A stretch of DNA of 64,000 nt, taken from positions 62,001 through 126,000 of the forward strand of contig JAIUNL010000007.1 in assembly GCA_020161835.1 (NCBI GenBank). Reading direction: 5' to 3'. The notes under the pieces were generated by a model. The model was not told where the DNA came from, searched no databases, and was given only the letters and a program-made list of their open reading frames with translations. Position 1 is the first letter of the stretch; each line of letters starts with the position of its first letter. The translations under genes were made by a program, and so were the position numbers. Source of the DNA: Bacteroidota bacterium. Lineage in GTDB: Bacteria > Bacteroidota > JABWAT01. Below, in pieces: positions 7,561 to 16,087 of this stretch.

Positions 7561-8607
7561 ATGTATCGGATTGGATTAATCGGAATGGGAATCATCGGCC
7601 AGCGATACATTGATATTGTTCTCAAGAGCGGACATCAGCTTGCCGGAGTTGCCGGATCCTCTGCCCATTCTTCCACTGTTTATGCTGACCTGTATGATAC
7701 CAAACCCTTTCAAAGCTGGAATGAACTCGTCAATTCTCCTGCTATTGATATTGTCATCAACAATACACCGAATCATCTTCACTTTGATGTGAACATGGAA
7801 TGCCTGAAACTGGGTAAACCTATCTATGCGGAAAAGCCACTGGGCCGTTCCACCCAGGAAACACGGACAATGATTGATTCCCTCAAAACCAAACTGGTGC
7901 CGAACGTTGTCAATTATAACCGGAGAGGATTTCCGGCCGTTCAGCAAATTAAATCAATGATTGAATCGGGTGAATTGGGAGATATTTTACTCATACGGGG
8001 AAATTACCTGCAGGATTGGCTTCTTTTCCCGCAAACCTGGAATTGGCGTGTTGATCCTGCAAACGGAGAGGTGTCACGTGCACTTGCAGACATTGGGTCA
8101 CACCTGATTGATATGTCTTTGTTTGTTACTGGGCTGACCCCGAGATCGGTCTTTTATGAAAAGCAAACTTTGATTCCCATGCGGAAAAAGCCAAGTGGTG
8201 AGTGGATCAAAATCGAAAATGAAGATTACGGAACACTGATGATGCGCTTTACCAATGGTGCTCAGGGGATTTTTACGTTCTGCCAAACCTCTGCCGGACA
8301 TATCGGTTCTGATATGTGGGTCGAAATTTCGGGAACCAGAAAAGGCTTGCTATGGCGTGAACGTGAGGAAGACAAGATTATTCTGAAAAAATATAATGAC
8401 GAAGATGAAGTAATTCCGGTTGAACCCTCTCAGTACAATACTCATGGGCAGTTTGAAGTCTTCAAGAGTTTTATTGACTGGATTGATGGCGGTACAAGCG
8501 GACCTGCTGCCACCTTCACTGACGGACACTTTCAGGTTTATCTCATGGAACTGGCCATGAAATCTGCAGAATCAGGCACCTGGCAGGATGTAAGATTTAA
8601 GGGGTAG
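7561..8607 (+). CDS. Gfo/Idh/MocA family NAD(P)-dependent oxidoreductase
   Basis: A soluble sugar or cyclitol dehydrogenase-type enzyme. It has an N-terminal Rossmann fold starting IGLIGMGIIGQRYI (GxGxxG variant near residues 7-12) and the family motif EKPLGRS near residue 97, whose Lys is catalytic in the family. The C-terminal alpha/beta domain contains DIGSHLIDMSLFVTG, with the active-site His of the usual xxGxHxxD pattern. The 348-residue length is typical. It appears to be a single-gene transcription unit with GGAGAGG ahead of ATG. Substrate cannot be predicted, as no sugar-pathway genes adjoin it. Confidence 0.9.
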   Translation: MYRIGLIGMGIIGQRYIDIVLKSGHQLAGVAGSSAHSSTVYADLYDTKPFQSWNELVNSPAIDIVINNTPNHLHFDVNMECLKLGKPIYAEKPLGRSTQETRTMIDSLKTKLVPNVVNYNRRGFPAVQQIKSMIESGELGDILLIRGNYLQDWLLFPQTWNWRVDPANGEVSRALADIGSHLIDMSLFVTGLTPRSVFYEKQTLIPMRKKPSGEWIKIENEDYGTLMMRFTNGAQGIFTFCQTSAGHIGSDMWVEISGTRKGLLWREREEDKIILKKYNDEDEVIPVEPSQYNTHGQFEVFKSFIDWIDGGTSGPAATFTDGHFQVYLMELAMKSAESGTWQDVRFKG

Positions 8608-8614
8608 AATCAAA

Positions 8615-8656
8615 GAGTAATGGTTAATGGTGAATGATTAAGGATTAATGGGGGAT
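8615..8656 (-). repeat. Heptad array, family II inverted, 6 units
   Basis: On the plus strand the units read GAGTAAT, GGTTAAT, GGTGAAT, GATTAAG, GATTAAT, GGGGGAT. Their reverse complements (ATTAACC, ATTCACC and so on) match family II seen at 841-910 and 2224-2279. Confidence 0.75.
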
Positions 8657-8800
8657 TAAATAAAACTTGAATTGTTGAATTTATCCTGTATATCCTGAAC
8701 ATCTCTGTTTAAACCGTATTTCCTATCCGTGTAAATCCGTGCAATCAGCGGGAGAACTGTCTTTCTCCGTCCGGGATTTCAGGTTGGGATTTTCAAAACA

Positions 8801-8850
8801 CCAAACCACCCCGCCTACGGTACCCCTCCTTAAAGGAGGAGGGGAATTAA
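8801..8850. repeat. Dispersed hairpin repeat, copy 2 (inverted)
   Basis: Reverse complement of the element at 641-690 with a few differences. It keeps the CCAAACCACCCCG tail and the CCCCTCCTT/AAGGAGG stem. The two copies are 8 kb apart in opposite orientation. Confidence 0.8.
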
Positions 8851-8885
8851 TATGAAATTACCTAAAAACAAACAGCAATTTCATT

Positions 8886-8955
8886 ATTAACCATTTACAA
8901 ATCACCCTTCCGGCTAATTCTTCTAACTTCCAACTTCTAAGCTTCTATCTTCTGA
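8886..8955 (+). repeat. Degenerate heptad array running into the tyrS 3' end
   Basis: Ten units in 7-bp register: ATTAACC, ATTTACA, AATCACC, CTTCCGG, CTAATTC, TTCTAAC, TTCCAAC, TTCTAAG, CTTCTAT, CTTCTGA. The first three resemble family II and the later ones form a TTCTAAC-type run. The last units overlap the final codons of tyrS. Confidence 0.6.
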
Positions 8956-10159
8956 TTTTAACAAAATTCCGCTTCCCGGCTTTAATAATTTTTTCTCCGC
9001 CTTCAGCCAATTGAAAGTTCGGATCTGAAATTTTCTCACCATTGACCGTAACCCCGCCACCCTGAATTAGTCTTTTTGCTTCACCTTTCGAAGGCACAAA
9101 TCCACAATCAACCAGAAGTTGTGTCAATGAAAAAACTCCGTTTTCATAAACCACGTTCATTTCAGAAATATCATCAGGAACGTCTTTTTTGATGAACAGT
9201 GTATCAAATTTTTCTTCAGCTTTTACTGAAGTTTCTTCATTATAATAAACTTTCACAATTTCCCTGGCAAGTAGCCGTTTTGCATTCCGGGGATCAGATG
9301 AAATCAGAGGTTTTAATTCTTCAAGTTTGGCCGTCGGATAGTTTGTACAAAGAACAAACCAGTTAAAAATTGAGTTATCCGGTATGGAAAGGGTTTTCCC
9401 ATACATATCAAAAGGTTCTTCGGTGATGCCAATATAATTATTCAGTGACTTAGACATTTTCTCAACGCCGTCAGTCCCTTCAAGAATTGGCATAGTCAGA
9501 ATACACTGAGGTTCCTGTCCGTTTGCACGCTGAAGTTCACGGCCGACAAGCAGGTTGAACTTCTGATCGGTTCCGCCAAGTTCAATATCCGATTTGATTG
9601 CAACTGAATCCTGAGCCTGTGCTAACGGATAAAGGAATTCATGAAGAGAAATAGGTTGTTCGGCGTTAAACCGCTTATGAAAATCATCCCGTTCCATCAT
9701 TTGAGAAACGGTAAATTTGGCAGAAAGCTTAATCACATCCTCAAAAGACATTTTCCCCAGCCAGTCGGAATTGTGTATTATTTCCAGTTTGGATGAATCG
9801 AGAATTTTCGTAGCCTGTTCGGTGTAACTTTTTCCGTTGATCCGGGTTTCTTCAAGAGTCAGTGGAGGACGGGTTTTGCTTTTTCCCGATGGGTCACCGA
9901 TCATCCCGGTAAAATCACCGATGATCAGGATGGCATGATGACCCAAATCCTGAAACTGACGCATTTTGCGCAGAATGACGGCGTGACCAATGTGCAGGTC
10001 TGGTCGTGACGGATCACACCCGAGTTTTACGATAATTGGTTTGCCGGTAGCAGCAGACCTTTCGAGTTTTTTTACAAGTTCTTCTTCCGGAATGATTTCT
10101 GAAACGCCACGGCGGATCAGATCCATTTGTTCATTAATTGAAGGAAATTTTAAATTCAT
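8945..10159 (-). CDS. tyrS: Tyrosyl-tRNA synthetase
   Basis: A class I aminoacyl-tRNA synthetase that charges tRNA-Tyr. HIGH is at residues 56-59 within PDLHIGHAV and KMSKS at 234-238. The KMSKS form, rather than KFGKS, and the length near 400 place it in the TyrZ-like subgroup. The C-terminal S4 RNA-binding domain is present from about residue 340 (GEAKRLIQGGGVTVNG). Its ATG overlaps the smpB stop by one base (TGATG), indicating translational coupling. The gene is probably transcribed only from the smpB promoter. Its last codons lie in a heptad repeat array. Confidence 0.96.
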   Translation of the reverse strand: MNLKFPSINEQMDLIRRGVSEIIPEEELVKKLERSAATGKPIIVKLGCDPSRPDLHIGHAVILRKMRQFQDLGHHAILIIGDFTGMIGDPSGKSKTRPPLTLEETRINGKSYTEQATKILDSSKLEIIHNSDWLGKMSFEDVIKLSAKFTVSQMMERDDFHKRFNAEQPISLHEFLYPLAQAQDSVAIKSDIELGGTDQKFNLLVGRELQRANGQEPQCILTMPILEGTDGVEKMSKSLNNYIGITEEPFDMYGKTLSIPDNSIFNWFVLCTNYPTAKLEELKPLISSDPRNAKRLLAREIVKVYYNEETSVKAEEKFDTLFIKKDVPDDISEMNVVYENGVFSLTQLLVDCGFVPSKGEAKRLIQGGGVTVNGEKISDPNFQLAEGGEKIIKAGKRNFVKIRR

Positions 10160-10623
10160 CAGCCTTTTTCCCGTCTTGCACGGTCTAATTCACGTTTAAC
10201 TTCTCGGTCTTTAATATCGTCACGTTTATCGTGCAGTTTTTTACCTTTGCAAATACCAAGTTCAACCTTGGCAATTCCCTTTGAATTGAAATATATTTTT
10301 AAAGGAACAAGAGTAAATCCTTCTTTTTCAATTTTGGATTTGATCTTGGTGATTTCTTTCGTGTGCAGCAGGCACTTCCGGCTTCTTAACGGATCATGAT
10401 TGCTGTAACTTCCCATTTCGTAAATGGAAACGTGCATCCCGATGATAAATACTTCACCATTTATAATTCTGGCGTAGGCATCACTAAGATTGGCTTTTCC
10501 CTCCCGAAGTGATTTTACTTCAGTTCCCTGAAGCACAAGCCCGGCTTCGAGTGTATCCTCTATGGAATATTCGTGCCTTGCACGTCGGTTATCGATATGA
10601 ATCTGACGAGTTTCTTTTGACAT
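10159..10623 (-). CDS. smpB: SsrA-binding protein SmpB
   Basis: A small basic protein that delivers tmRNA to stalled ribosomes for trans-translation. The 154-residue length is typical. Motifs include NRRARHEYSIEDTLEAG near the start, VLQGTEVKSLREGKANL, and the basic C-terminal tail (KKLHDKRDDIKDREVKRE) that becomes helical on the ribosome. The ATG is seven bases after a TACCTTTG promoter element, so the message may be leaderless. It is coupled to tyrS downstream. The tmRNA gene itself is not seen nearby. Confidence 0.96.
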   Translation of the reverse strand: MSKETRQIHIDNRRARHEYSIEDTLEAGLVLQGTEVKSLREGKANLSDAYARIINGEVFIIGMHVSIYEMGSYSNHDPLRSRKCLLHTKEITKIKSKIEKEGFTLVPLKIYFNSKGIAKVELGICKGKKLHDKRDDIKDREVKRELDRARREKG

Positions 10624-10630
10624 AAGGCGC

Positions 10631-10638
10631 CAAAGGTA
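10631..10638 (-). promoter_or_regulatory. Bacteroidota-type -7 element for smpB-tyrS
   Basis: On the minus strand TACCTTTG matches TAnnTTTG and lies seven bases from the smpB ATG. Transcription would start at or next to the ATG. No clear -33 TTG is found 20 bp further upstream. Confidence 0.5.
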
Positions 10639-10659
10639 AAAATTTATTCGGACGAAAAA

Positions 10660-10694
10660 AAGGTAACAAGAGATAAGTGATCAGTTACAGGTCA
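10660..10694 (+). repeat. Heptad array, family I, 5 units
   Basis: Units in register: AAGGTAA, CAAGAGA, TAAGTGA, TCAGTTA, CAGGTCA. They match the YAAGTKA consensus of 560-601 with scattered substitutions, while every unit remains exactly 7 bp. Confidence 0.75.
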
Positions 10695-10844
10695 TATATT
10701 TTTAAAATCCGGATTTTTTAAGTTTTGGATAATAATAAAAACCACAACCAGCCCCTTTCTGTCATCAGGCGGATTTAATACTTTTAAAAAGGGAAAGGGC
10801 GCTTTGTCACTTTTCATTTACCAATTACATTTACTAAAAAACGG

Positions 10845-10868
10845 GCACTTCGACTCCGCTCAGTGACC
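10845..10868 (-). repeat. 25-bp repeat, inverted third copy
   Basis: GCACTTCGACTCCGCTCAGTGACC is the reverse complement of the two direct copies at 7394-7457, with three or fewer mismatches to each. Confidence 0.85.
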
Positions 10869-10875
10869 GTTTTCC

Positions 10876-10980
10876 ACACTTATCACCCCGTATACGTTTT
10901 GGGATCTTCGCTTCACTCGTCCTGTAACTTATCACTTGTAACTATTTCGTACCCCGTATCACGTACCACTTTCCGTCCCC
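10876..10980 (-). repeat. Heptad array, family I inverted, about 15 units
   Basis: Units on the plus strand include ACACTTA, TCACCCC, TAACTTA, TCACTTG, TAACTAT, TTCGTAC, CCCGTAT, CACGTAC and CACTTTC. All fall on one 7-bp register across 105 bp, with a degenerate middle. Reverse complements of the clear units (CAAGTGA, TAAGTTA) match family I. Confidence 0.65.
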
Positions 10981-11027
10981 TATGGCATTCCGGATAAAAA
11001 ATTGTTACATTCACAACGGGAGCCAAA

Positions 11028-12011
11028 ATGAAACCACTTCTTTTTTCAAAAACCCTGATCAAGGCTCTGCGGAACCTGATTCGGTACCGCAAGATTACCA
11101 ATTCTATGGTTCTTGACTATCCACCTTTGAGGCGATGGGTATCTGAATCTTCAAAATCACGGACAGGGCTTGCAGAGAGGATTCAAAATTATGCTGTGAT
11201 TTCCTTATTTATTGGTGAAAATCTCTGCATTTTAAGAAACTCACCCATGACCCGCCAGGAAGAAAAGAGAATTCTGTATTTCAGTGCATCTTTACCGGTG
11301 TTTGACGATTTTTTTGAAAGTGAGAACCGTGACTTTTCCCGGATTTTAAGGTTGATGAACCACCCGGAAACCATCGTTCCGGAAACCCCTGATGAATCAT
11401 TATTTGTGCAGTTGATTACCGAACTGATTCAGAACGTACCCGATCCAACTTTATTCAGATCATGGTTCCTGAAATTATTCGAATCTTTTCGGGAAAGTGA
11501 GTTTCTTGGATCCGATTCAATTACTGAGCCGGATATTGAAAGAATAACCTGGGAAAAAGCAGCTTTTTCTTCACTTTGTATCCGGGCACTTCTTGATCAT
11601 CAGATGATTCAGGGTGAAGAAATGGCAATCTTTTACCAGGCCGGTACCATTCAGTTTTTAGATGACATTGTTGACGTTTATGATGATTACCATTCGGGGT
11701 TGCATACTCTTGCCACAAAAAATCCCAATTGCCGCTATCTCAGAACAAGGCTGCATTCCGAAATTAAGAAAACGGTTAAAGCTTTTAGAAGTCTTTCTGT
11801 TAATTCTCAGCTTTTGCGTGTTTATTTCGATATGATGTCTTTTGCTTTTTCAATGGGTTATGTTTGTCTCGATCAATATGAGGCGGTTCAGGGTCGTTCA
11901 AGAGATTTGAACTTAAGTAAAGCTCCCAGAAAGAAAATGAAATTTAGTTTGTCCTCACCCCCAAATCTGTTCCGTGCCATTGCGCATTCTTATCGCCATC
12001 CCATCCGTTAG
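11028..12011 (+). CDS. Class 1 isoprenoid-synthase-like protein, unknown substrate
   Basis: A 327-residue, mostly helical soluble protein. It has two Asp-rich segments placed as in all-alpha isoprenyl/terpene synthases: PVFDDFFES near residues 90-98 and QFLDDIVDVYDDY near 208-220. Neither is an exact DDxxD...NSE or DDxxD pair, so it is probably a distant, terpene-synthase-fold member of the class 1 isoprenoid enzymes and not a standard chain-elongating prenyltransferase, which the window encodes separately at 29684-30658. No terpene or carotenoid genes adjoin it. The basic C-terminus (SKAPRKKMKF) has no signal or membrane segment. ATG 11028 follows a gGGAG-like site. Confidence 0.7.
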   Translation: MKPLLFSKTLIKALRNLIRYRKITNSMVLDYPPLRRWVSESSKSRTGLAERIQNYAVISLFIGENLCILRNSPMTRQEEKRILYFSASLPVFDDFFESENRDFSRILRLMNHPETIVPETPDESLFVQLITELIQNVPDPTLFRSWFLKLFESFRESEFLGSDSITEPDIERITWEKAAFSSLCIRALLDHQMIQGEEMAIFYQAGTIQFLDDIVDVYDDYHSGLHTLATKNPNCRYLRTRLHSEIKKTVKAFRSLSVNSQLLRVYFDMMSFAFSMGYVCLDQYEAVQGRSRDLNLSKAPRKKMKFSLSSPPNLFRAIAHSYRHPIR

Positions 12012-12063
12012 ATTCCCAAATACTGTTGTGTCTGGTCAGATAGGAAATCCGGTCGGATTTTAC

Positions 12064-12071
12064 TATCTTTG
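12064..12071 (+). promoter_or_regulatory. Bacteroidota-type -7 element (TATCTTTG) before lepA
   Basis: TATCTTTG is an exact TAnnTTTG match about 40 bp before the lepA start. No TTG is found at the expected -33 position, so support rests on the -7 box. Confidence 0.5.
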
Positions 12072-12110
12072 CACCTCTTTTTATAGCAGGAAACCAGGTA
12101 CCAGGTGAGC

Positions 12111-13910
12111 ATGTCCACTATCCGAAATTTTTGTATCGTCGCCCATATTGACCACGGTAAATCAACGCTGGCTGACCGGCTGCTTGAATTTACCGGTGCT
12201 GTAACCAAACGTGAAATGAAAGCCCAGCTTCTTGATGATATGGATCTGGAGCGGGAAAAGGGCATTACCATCAAGGCTCACGCCATTCAGATGAAGTATT
12301 TATCCAAAAAGAGAAATATACTTTACACATTTAATCTGATTGATACTCCCGGTCACGTAGATTTTACTTACGAAGTTTCACGTTCACTTGCTGCCTGTGA
12401 AGGTGCAATTTTAATTATTGATGCCTCTCAGGGTGTAGAAGCCCAAACCATTTCAAACCTCTATCTGGCCATTGATGCCGGACTTGAAATCGTACCTGTT
12501 GTCAACAAAATTGATCTTCCCGCTGCTGATATTCCAATGGCAAAGGGTGAAGCCATCAGCCTGATTGGTTGCGCCGAAGAAGATATTATTGCAGTTTCAG
12601 CAAAAGAGGGAATCGGGATTGAAGAACTTCTTGAGCAAATTATTGATAAAGTTCCGCCACCGAAGGAAGCCATTGAAAATCCGCTGAAAGCGTTGATTTT
12701 CGACTCAACTTTTGATGCCTTCCGGGGTGCCATTGCTTACATCCGGGTTTTTGAAGGAACATTGAAAAAAGGGGATAAGATTAAATCTTATGCCACCGGA
12801 AAAGCATATTACGCTGATGAAATTGGTGTTCTTGGACTGAAACGGGTTCCAACTGAAATCCTGGTTGCCGGTGAGGTCGGGTATATCATCGGAAATATTA
12901 AAGAAGTAGCTGATACGAAAGTTGGCGATACGCTAACGCATGTTGACCGCCCCGCAACCGAGCCTATCGAAGGGTATAAAGAAGTTAAACCCATGGTTTT
13001 TGCCGGGGTTTATCCGACAAATTCTGATGATTTTGAAGACCTCAGAGCTTCTCTTGATAAACTCAGTCTCAATGATGGTTCACTTTTTTATGAACCGGAT
13101 ACGTCTGCTGCACTCGGATTCGGATTCCGCTGCGGATTTCTTGGTCTTCTTCACATGGAGATTATCCAGGAACGGCTGACCCGTGAATATAATATGGATA
13201 TTATCACCACGGTTCCAAACGTGGAATATATGGTGTACACCATTGACGGAAAAGTCACCAAAGTTGATAACCCGGCACATCTTGCCAATCCATCCAGTAT
13301 TGAGCATATCGAAGAACCTTTTATTAAAGCGCAGATAATTACACCCGAAGAATACATCGGTGCAATTATGCAGCTTTGTATTGATCGTCGTGGAGAATGG
13401 CTGAATACTCATTACATCGGTGCAAGCCGGGTGGATATGACCTTTTACTTACCTTTGGGTGAGGTGATTTTTGATTTTTACGATAAATTGAAGTCAATCA
13501 GCCGGGGTTATGCTTCTTTTGATTATGAGGTACATGGTTACCGGCCATCGCATGTAATTAAACTGGACATCATGCTGAACGGTGAAATTGTGGATGCACT
13601 TTCCATGATTGTTCACCGTGACAAAGCTTATGACTGGGGCAGAAAACTGACCGGGAAACTTAAAGACCTCATCCCACGTCAGATGTTTGAAATTGCAGTT
13701 CAGGCTTCAGTTGGGTCAAAGGTCATTGCCCGTGAAACGATTAAAGCAATGAGAAAGAACGTACTTGCCAAGTGTTACGGTGGTGACATCAGCCGGAAAC
13801 GAAAACTTCTTGAAAAACAAAAAGAAGGCAAGAAACGGATGAAGCAGGTTGGTAATGTTGAAATTCCGCAGGAAGCCTTCCTTGCTGTTCTTTCAATGGA
13901 CGACAAGTAA
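12111..13910 (+). CDS. lepA: Elongation factor 4 (LepA), translation GTPase
   Basis: A ribosome-associated GTPase implicated in elongation or initiation fidelity. The G domain carries AHIDHGKST (G1), the DTPGH G3 motif, NKID (G4) and SAKEG (G5). The LepA-specific C-terminal domain is complete, with the closing segment [19 protein letters not shown]. The 599-residue length is standard. I prefer ATG 12111, which gives the conserved start MSTIRNFC; an in-frame GTG at 12105 would add two residues. The stop codon TAA is also the first triplet of a heptad repeat array. Confidence 0.96.
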   Translation: MSTIRNFCIVAHIDHGKSTLADRLLEFTGAVTKREMKAQLLDDMDLEREKGITIKAHAIQMKYLSKKRNILYTFNLIDTPGHVDFTYEVSRSLAACEGAILIIDASQGVEAQTISNLYLAIDAGLEIVPVVNKIDLPAADIPMAKGEAISLIGCAEEDIIAVSAKEGIGIEELLEQIIDKVPPPKEAIENPLKALIFDSTFDAFRGAIAYIRVFEGTLKKGDKIKSYATGKAYYADEIGVLGLKRVPTEILVAGEVGYIIGNIKEVADTKVGDTLTHVDRPATEPIEGYKEVKPMVFAGVYPTNSDDFEDLRASLDKLSLNDGSLFYEPDTSAALGFGFRCGFLGLLHMEIIQERLTREYNMDIITTVPNVEYMVYTIDGKVTKVDNPAHLANPSSIEHIEEPFIKAQIITPEEYIGAIMQLCIDRRGEWLNTHYIGASRVDMTFYLPLGEVIFDFYDKLKSISRGYASFDYEVHGYRPSHVIKLDIMLNGEIVDALSMIVHRDKAYDWGRKLTGKLKDLIPRQMFEIAVQASVGSKVIARETIKAMRKNVLAKCYGGDISRKRKLLEKQKEGKKRMKQVGNVEIPQEAFLAVLSMDDK

Positions 13911-13991
13911 GTTACAAGTGATAAGTGGTAAGTGATCTGTGACCCGTTACCAGTTATTTAAAGTCACTTGTCCCCCGTCACCTGTCACGAT
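13908..13991. repeat. Heptad array, family I, head-to-head inverted, 12 units
   Basis: Forward units TAAGTTA, CAAGTGA, TAAGTGG, TAAGTGA, TCTGTGA, CCCGTTA, CCAGTTA are followed by one spacer unit (TTTAAAG). The register then continues with reverse-complement units TCACTTG, TCCCCCG, TCACCTG, TCACGAT. The two halves can pair. The array begins on the lepA stop codon and ends about 70 bp before lepB. Confidence 0.8.
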
Positions 13992-14064
13992 CCAACTGTA
14001 AATAGAAAAGTTAAACATCAAGGGTTCGATAAAATCCTGAATAAAGCTGAAAAGAATAAACGCC

Positions 14065-14907
14065 ATGTTTTTTAAGAAAAAAGAAAAGAAAAAATACGAT
14101 TCAAAACTGGCTGAGTGGTTGGATGCAATCATTTTTGCTCTGGTTGTTGCCGGTTTTATAAGAATCTTCTTTATGCAGGCTTACCGGATTCCGACTGAAT
14201 CAATGGAAAGAACACAGCTCGCCGGTGATTTTCTTTTTGTGAACAATTTTATCTATGGTGCCAAAATCCCTTTTACTGATTTGCGGATTCCCGGATTGAG
14301 AATGCCTGAAAAGGGAGATATTGTTGTTTTTATCTACCCGAAAGATACAGATCTTGATTACATCAAAAGATGTGTGGGTGTGGCAGGCGATACCATTCAG
14401 GTTATAAATAAACAGCTTGTGGTAAACGGAATTCCTTTTGAAAATCCCGAAAAATCCCAGTTCAGCGTTGATACCCTTCAGGCAGGTATTCGTTATTTCG
14501 GGATGGAAACTTTTCCGACAGACCGAAAGTGGAATCGTGATAATTACGGTCCGGTCTACATTCCCCGGAAGGGAGACATTATTCCGATGAATGCTCAAAC
14601 ATTTTCCCTTTATCAGGACTGCATCATTTATGAAACCAAAAGTAAGCCCCGTTTGGTTGAAAATACAGTTTACCTGAACGGAAAGGTTCTTTCATCTTAC
14701 ACCGTTCAGCAAAACTATTACTGGATGATGGGCGATAACCGTGATAATTCTCTTGATTCGCGGTACTGGGGATTTGTTCCTGAGTCTCATGTCCGTGGAA
14801 AAGCTTTGATAACCTATTGGTCATGGGATCAGAAAATCAGTTTTGCTAAACCCATTGATCTGCTTGCAAGTATCAGATGGAGCCGTATTGGCCGACTTAT
14901 TGAGTAA
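14065..14907 (+). CDS. lepB: Signal peptidase I
   Basis: A membrane serine protease that cleaves signal peptides from Sec and Tat substrates on the outer face of the inner membrane. A single N-terminal membrane anchor (residues about 18-38) follows a Lys-rich cytoplasmic start. The nucleophile is Ser46 in RIPTESM and the general base is Lys101 in DYIKRCVG. The final conserved box is MGDNRDNSLDSRYWGFV. The roughly 100-residue insertion between boxes is common in Bacteroidota LepB. The end of the gene overlaps or abuts hemW, indicating co-transcription. Confidence 0.95.
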   Translation: MFFKKKEKKKYDSKLAEWLDAIIFALVVAGFIRIFFMQAYRIPTESMERTQLAGDFLFVNNFIYGAKIPFTDLRIPGLRMPEKGDIVVFIYPKDTDLDYIKRCVGVAGDTIQVINKQLVVNGIPFENPEKSQFSVDTLQAGIRYFGMETFPTDRKWNRDNYGPVYIPRKGDIIPMNAQTFSLYQDCIIYETKSKPRLVENTVYLNGKVLSSYTVQQNYYWMMGDNRDNSLDSRYWGFVPESHVRGKALITYWSWDQKISFAKPIDLLASIRWSRIGRLIE

Positions 14908-16060
14908 GCCCGGCGGGCGTTACGGCGCCTACTTTCATATTCCTTTTTGTGATACAAAATGTGTGTATTGCGATTTTTACAGCCTGACCAATCATGATCA
15001 GGCTGTTCGTTTTTATGCCGCACTGAAAAATGAAATTTCACTTCGATTGAAGTCTGATCCGGTTGAGAGTCCGCTTTCTTCTATTTTCTTTGGTGGCGGA
15101 ACTCCGTCTCTGGCCAAACCTGTAGATCTGGGTGATTGCATCCGGATTTTGGGTGATCAGGTTCAGATTTCCTCTGAAGCAGAAATTACACTGGAAGCAA
15201 ATCCGGGCACATTAACTCCTGAAAAACTAGATTCACTTTTAAATCAGGGATTTAACCGGATTTCAATGGGCGTTCAATCTTTTTCTGAATCTGACCTGAA
15301 ATTTCTGAGCCGGATTCATTCTGCTGATACCGCAAAAAAAGCGGTAAATGATGCAGCTTCTGCAGGATTTACGAATATCTCAATTGATTTGATTTTTGGC
15401 CTTCCCGGTCAGACAGCAGAAGCCTGGACGGAAAATCTTCAACAGGCCATTTTGCTTCCCATTTCGCACATCAGTTGCTACAATTTGATTGTTGAAGAAA
15501 AAACCCCTCTGTTCAATTGGGTGAATTCAGGGAAGGTTCAGGTTCCTGACGATGATCACAACTCAGAACTGTATGATATTACAATCCGGTTTCTGCGAGA
15601 AAATGGGTTTAATCAGTACGAAGTCAGTAATTTCTGTAAACCGGGCCGGGCATCGGTTCACAATTCAACTTACTGGTCCTGGGATCCCTGGCTGGCTTTT
15701 GGTCCGTCTGCACATGGGTTTAACGGGCAAAGCAGGTATAAAAATTTCAGGAATCTTGGAAAGTATATTGATAATATCGAAAAAGGTAACCTTCCTGAAG
15801 AAGACCGTGAAAGTCTTGATCAGAAAACCATCATCAATGAAAAGCTGATGCTGGGCGTCAGAACAACTGAGGGTGTGACTATTACCTCAATCTGGACTCA
15901 TCTTAAACCGGATGAGGCAAATAATTTGCGGAAGAAACTCGACAGGTTTGAAAAAAAGGGTTATCTTAACTGGTCTGATTCGTTTTTAAAAGCAACGCCT
16001 GAAGGTCTCAGGTTTGGTGATTTTCTGGCAGAGGAACTTTTTATTGATCCGGTAGTCTGA
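14888..16060 (+). CDS. hemW: HemW, radical SAM heme chaperone family
   Basis: A radical SAM protein of the HemN-like family. The cluster-binding motif is C21-DTK-C25-VY-C28-DF. A fourth Cys after the motif, present in true coproporphyrinogen oxidase HemN, is replaced by Phe, which marks HemW, a heme-binding chaperone. GGGTPS, EANPGT and RISMGVQSF are also present. There is no in-frame ATG near the start. TTG 14888, inside lepB, has GGAG five bases ahead; TTG 14900 touching the lepB stop and upstream TTGs are alternatives. Overlap with lepB suggests coupled expression. Confidence 0.92.
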   Translation: MADLLSKPGGRYGAYFHIPFCDTKCVYCDFYSLTNHDQAVRFYAALKNEISLRLKSDPVESPLSSIFFGGGTPSLAKPVDLGDCIRILGDQVQISSEAEITLEANPGTLTPEKLDSLLNQGFNRISMGVQSFSESDLKFLSRIHSADTAKKAVNDAASAGFTNISIDLIFGLPGQTAEAWTENLQQAILLPISHISCYNLIVEEKTPLFNWVNSGKVQVPDDDHNSELYDITIRFLRENGFNQYEVSNFCKPGRASVHNSTYWSWDPWLAFGPSAHGFNGQSRYKNFRNLGKYIDNIEKGNLPEEDRESLDQKTIINEKLMLGVRTTEGVTITSIWTHLKPDEANNLRKKLDRFEKKGYLNWSDSFLKATPEGLRFGDFLAEELFIDPVV

Positions 16061-16087
16061 TCCGGCGTTTTTACTTAATAGGGTAGT

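Larger units (their letters stand above)
8608..8944. other. 337-bp repeat-rich convergent spacer
   Basis: This spacer lies between the oxidoreductase gene and the 3' end of tyrS. It contains a heptad array (8615-8656), short repeats of about 9-10 bp around ATCCTG at 8683-8700 and ATCCGTG at 8725-8744, the second hairpin repeat (8801-8850), and a further heptad array running into tyrS. I see no gene or RNA, and no intrinsic terminator with a T-run. Confidence 0.7.
10624..11027. other. 404-bp divergent spacer with repeats
   Basis: This lies between smpB (minus) and the isoprenoid-synthase-like gene (plus). It holds the smpB promoter, a family I heptad array (10660-10694), about 110 bp in which I recognise nothing, the third copy of the 25-bp repeat (10845-10868), and a long inverted family I array (10876-10980). 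No RNA gene is recognised despite proximity to smpB. Confidence 0.7.

Noticed and set aside
10624..11027. tmRNA gene next to smpB
   Set aside because: No tRNA-like ends or tag-peptide frame are seen; the spacer is explained by a promoter and repeats.
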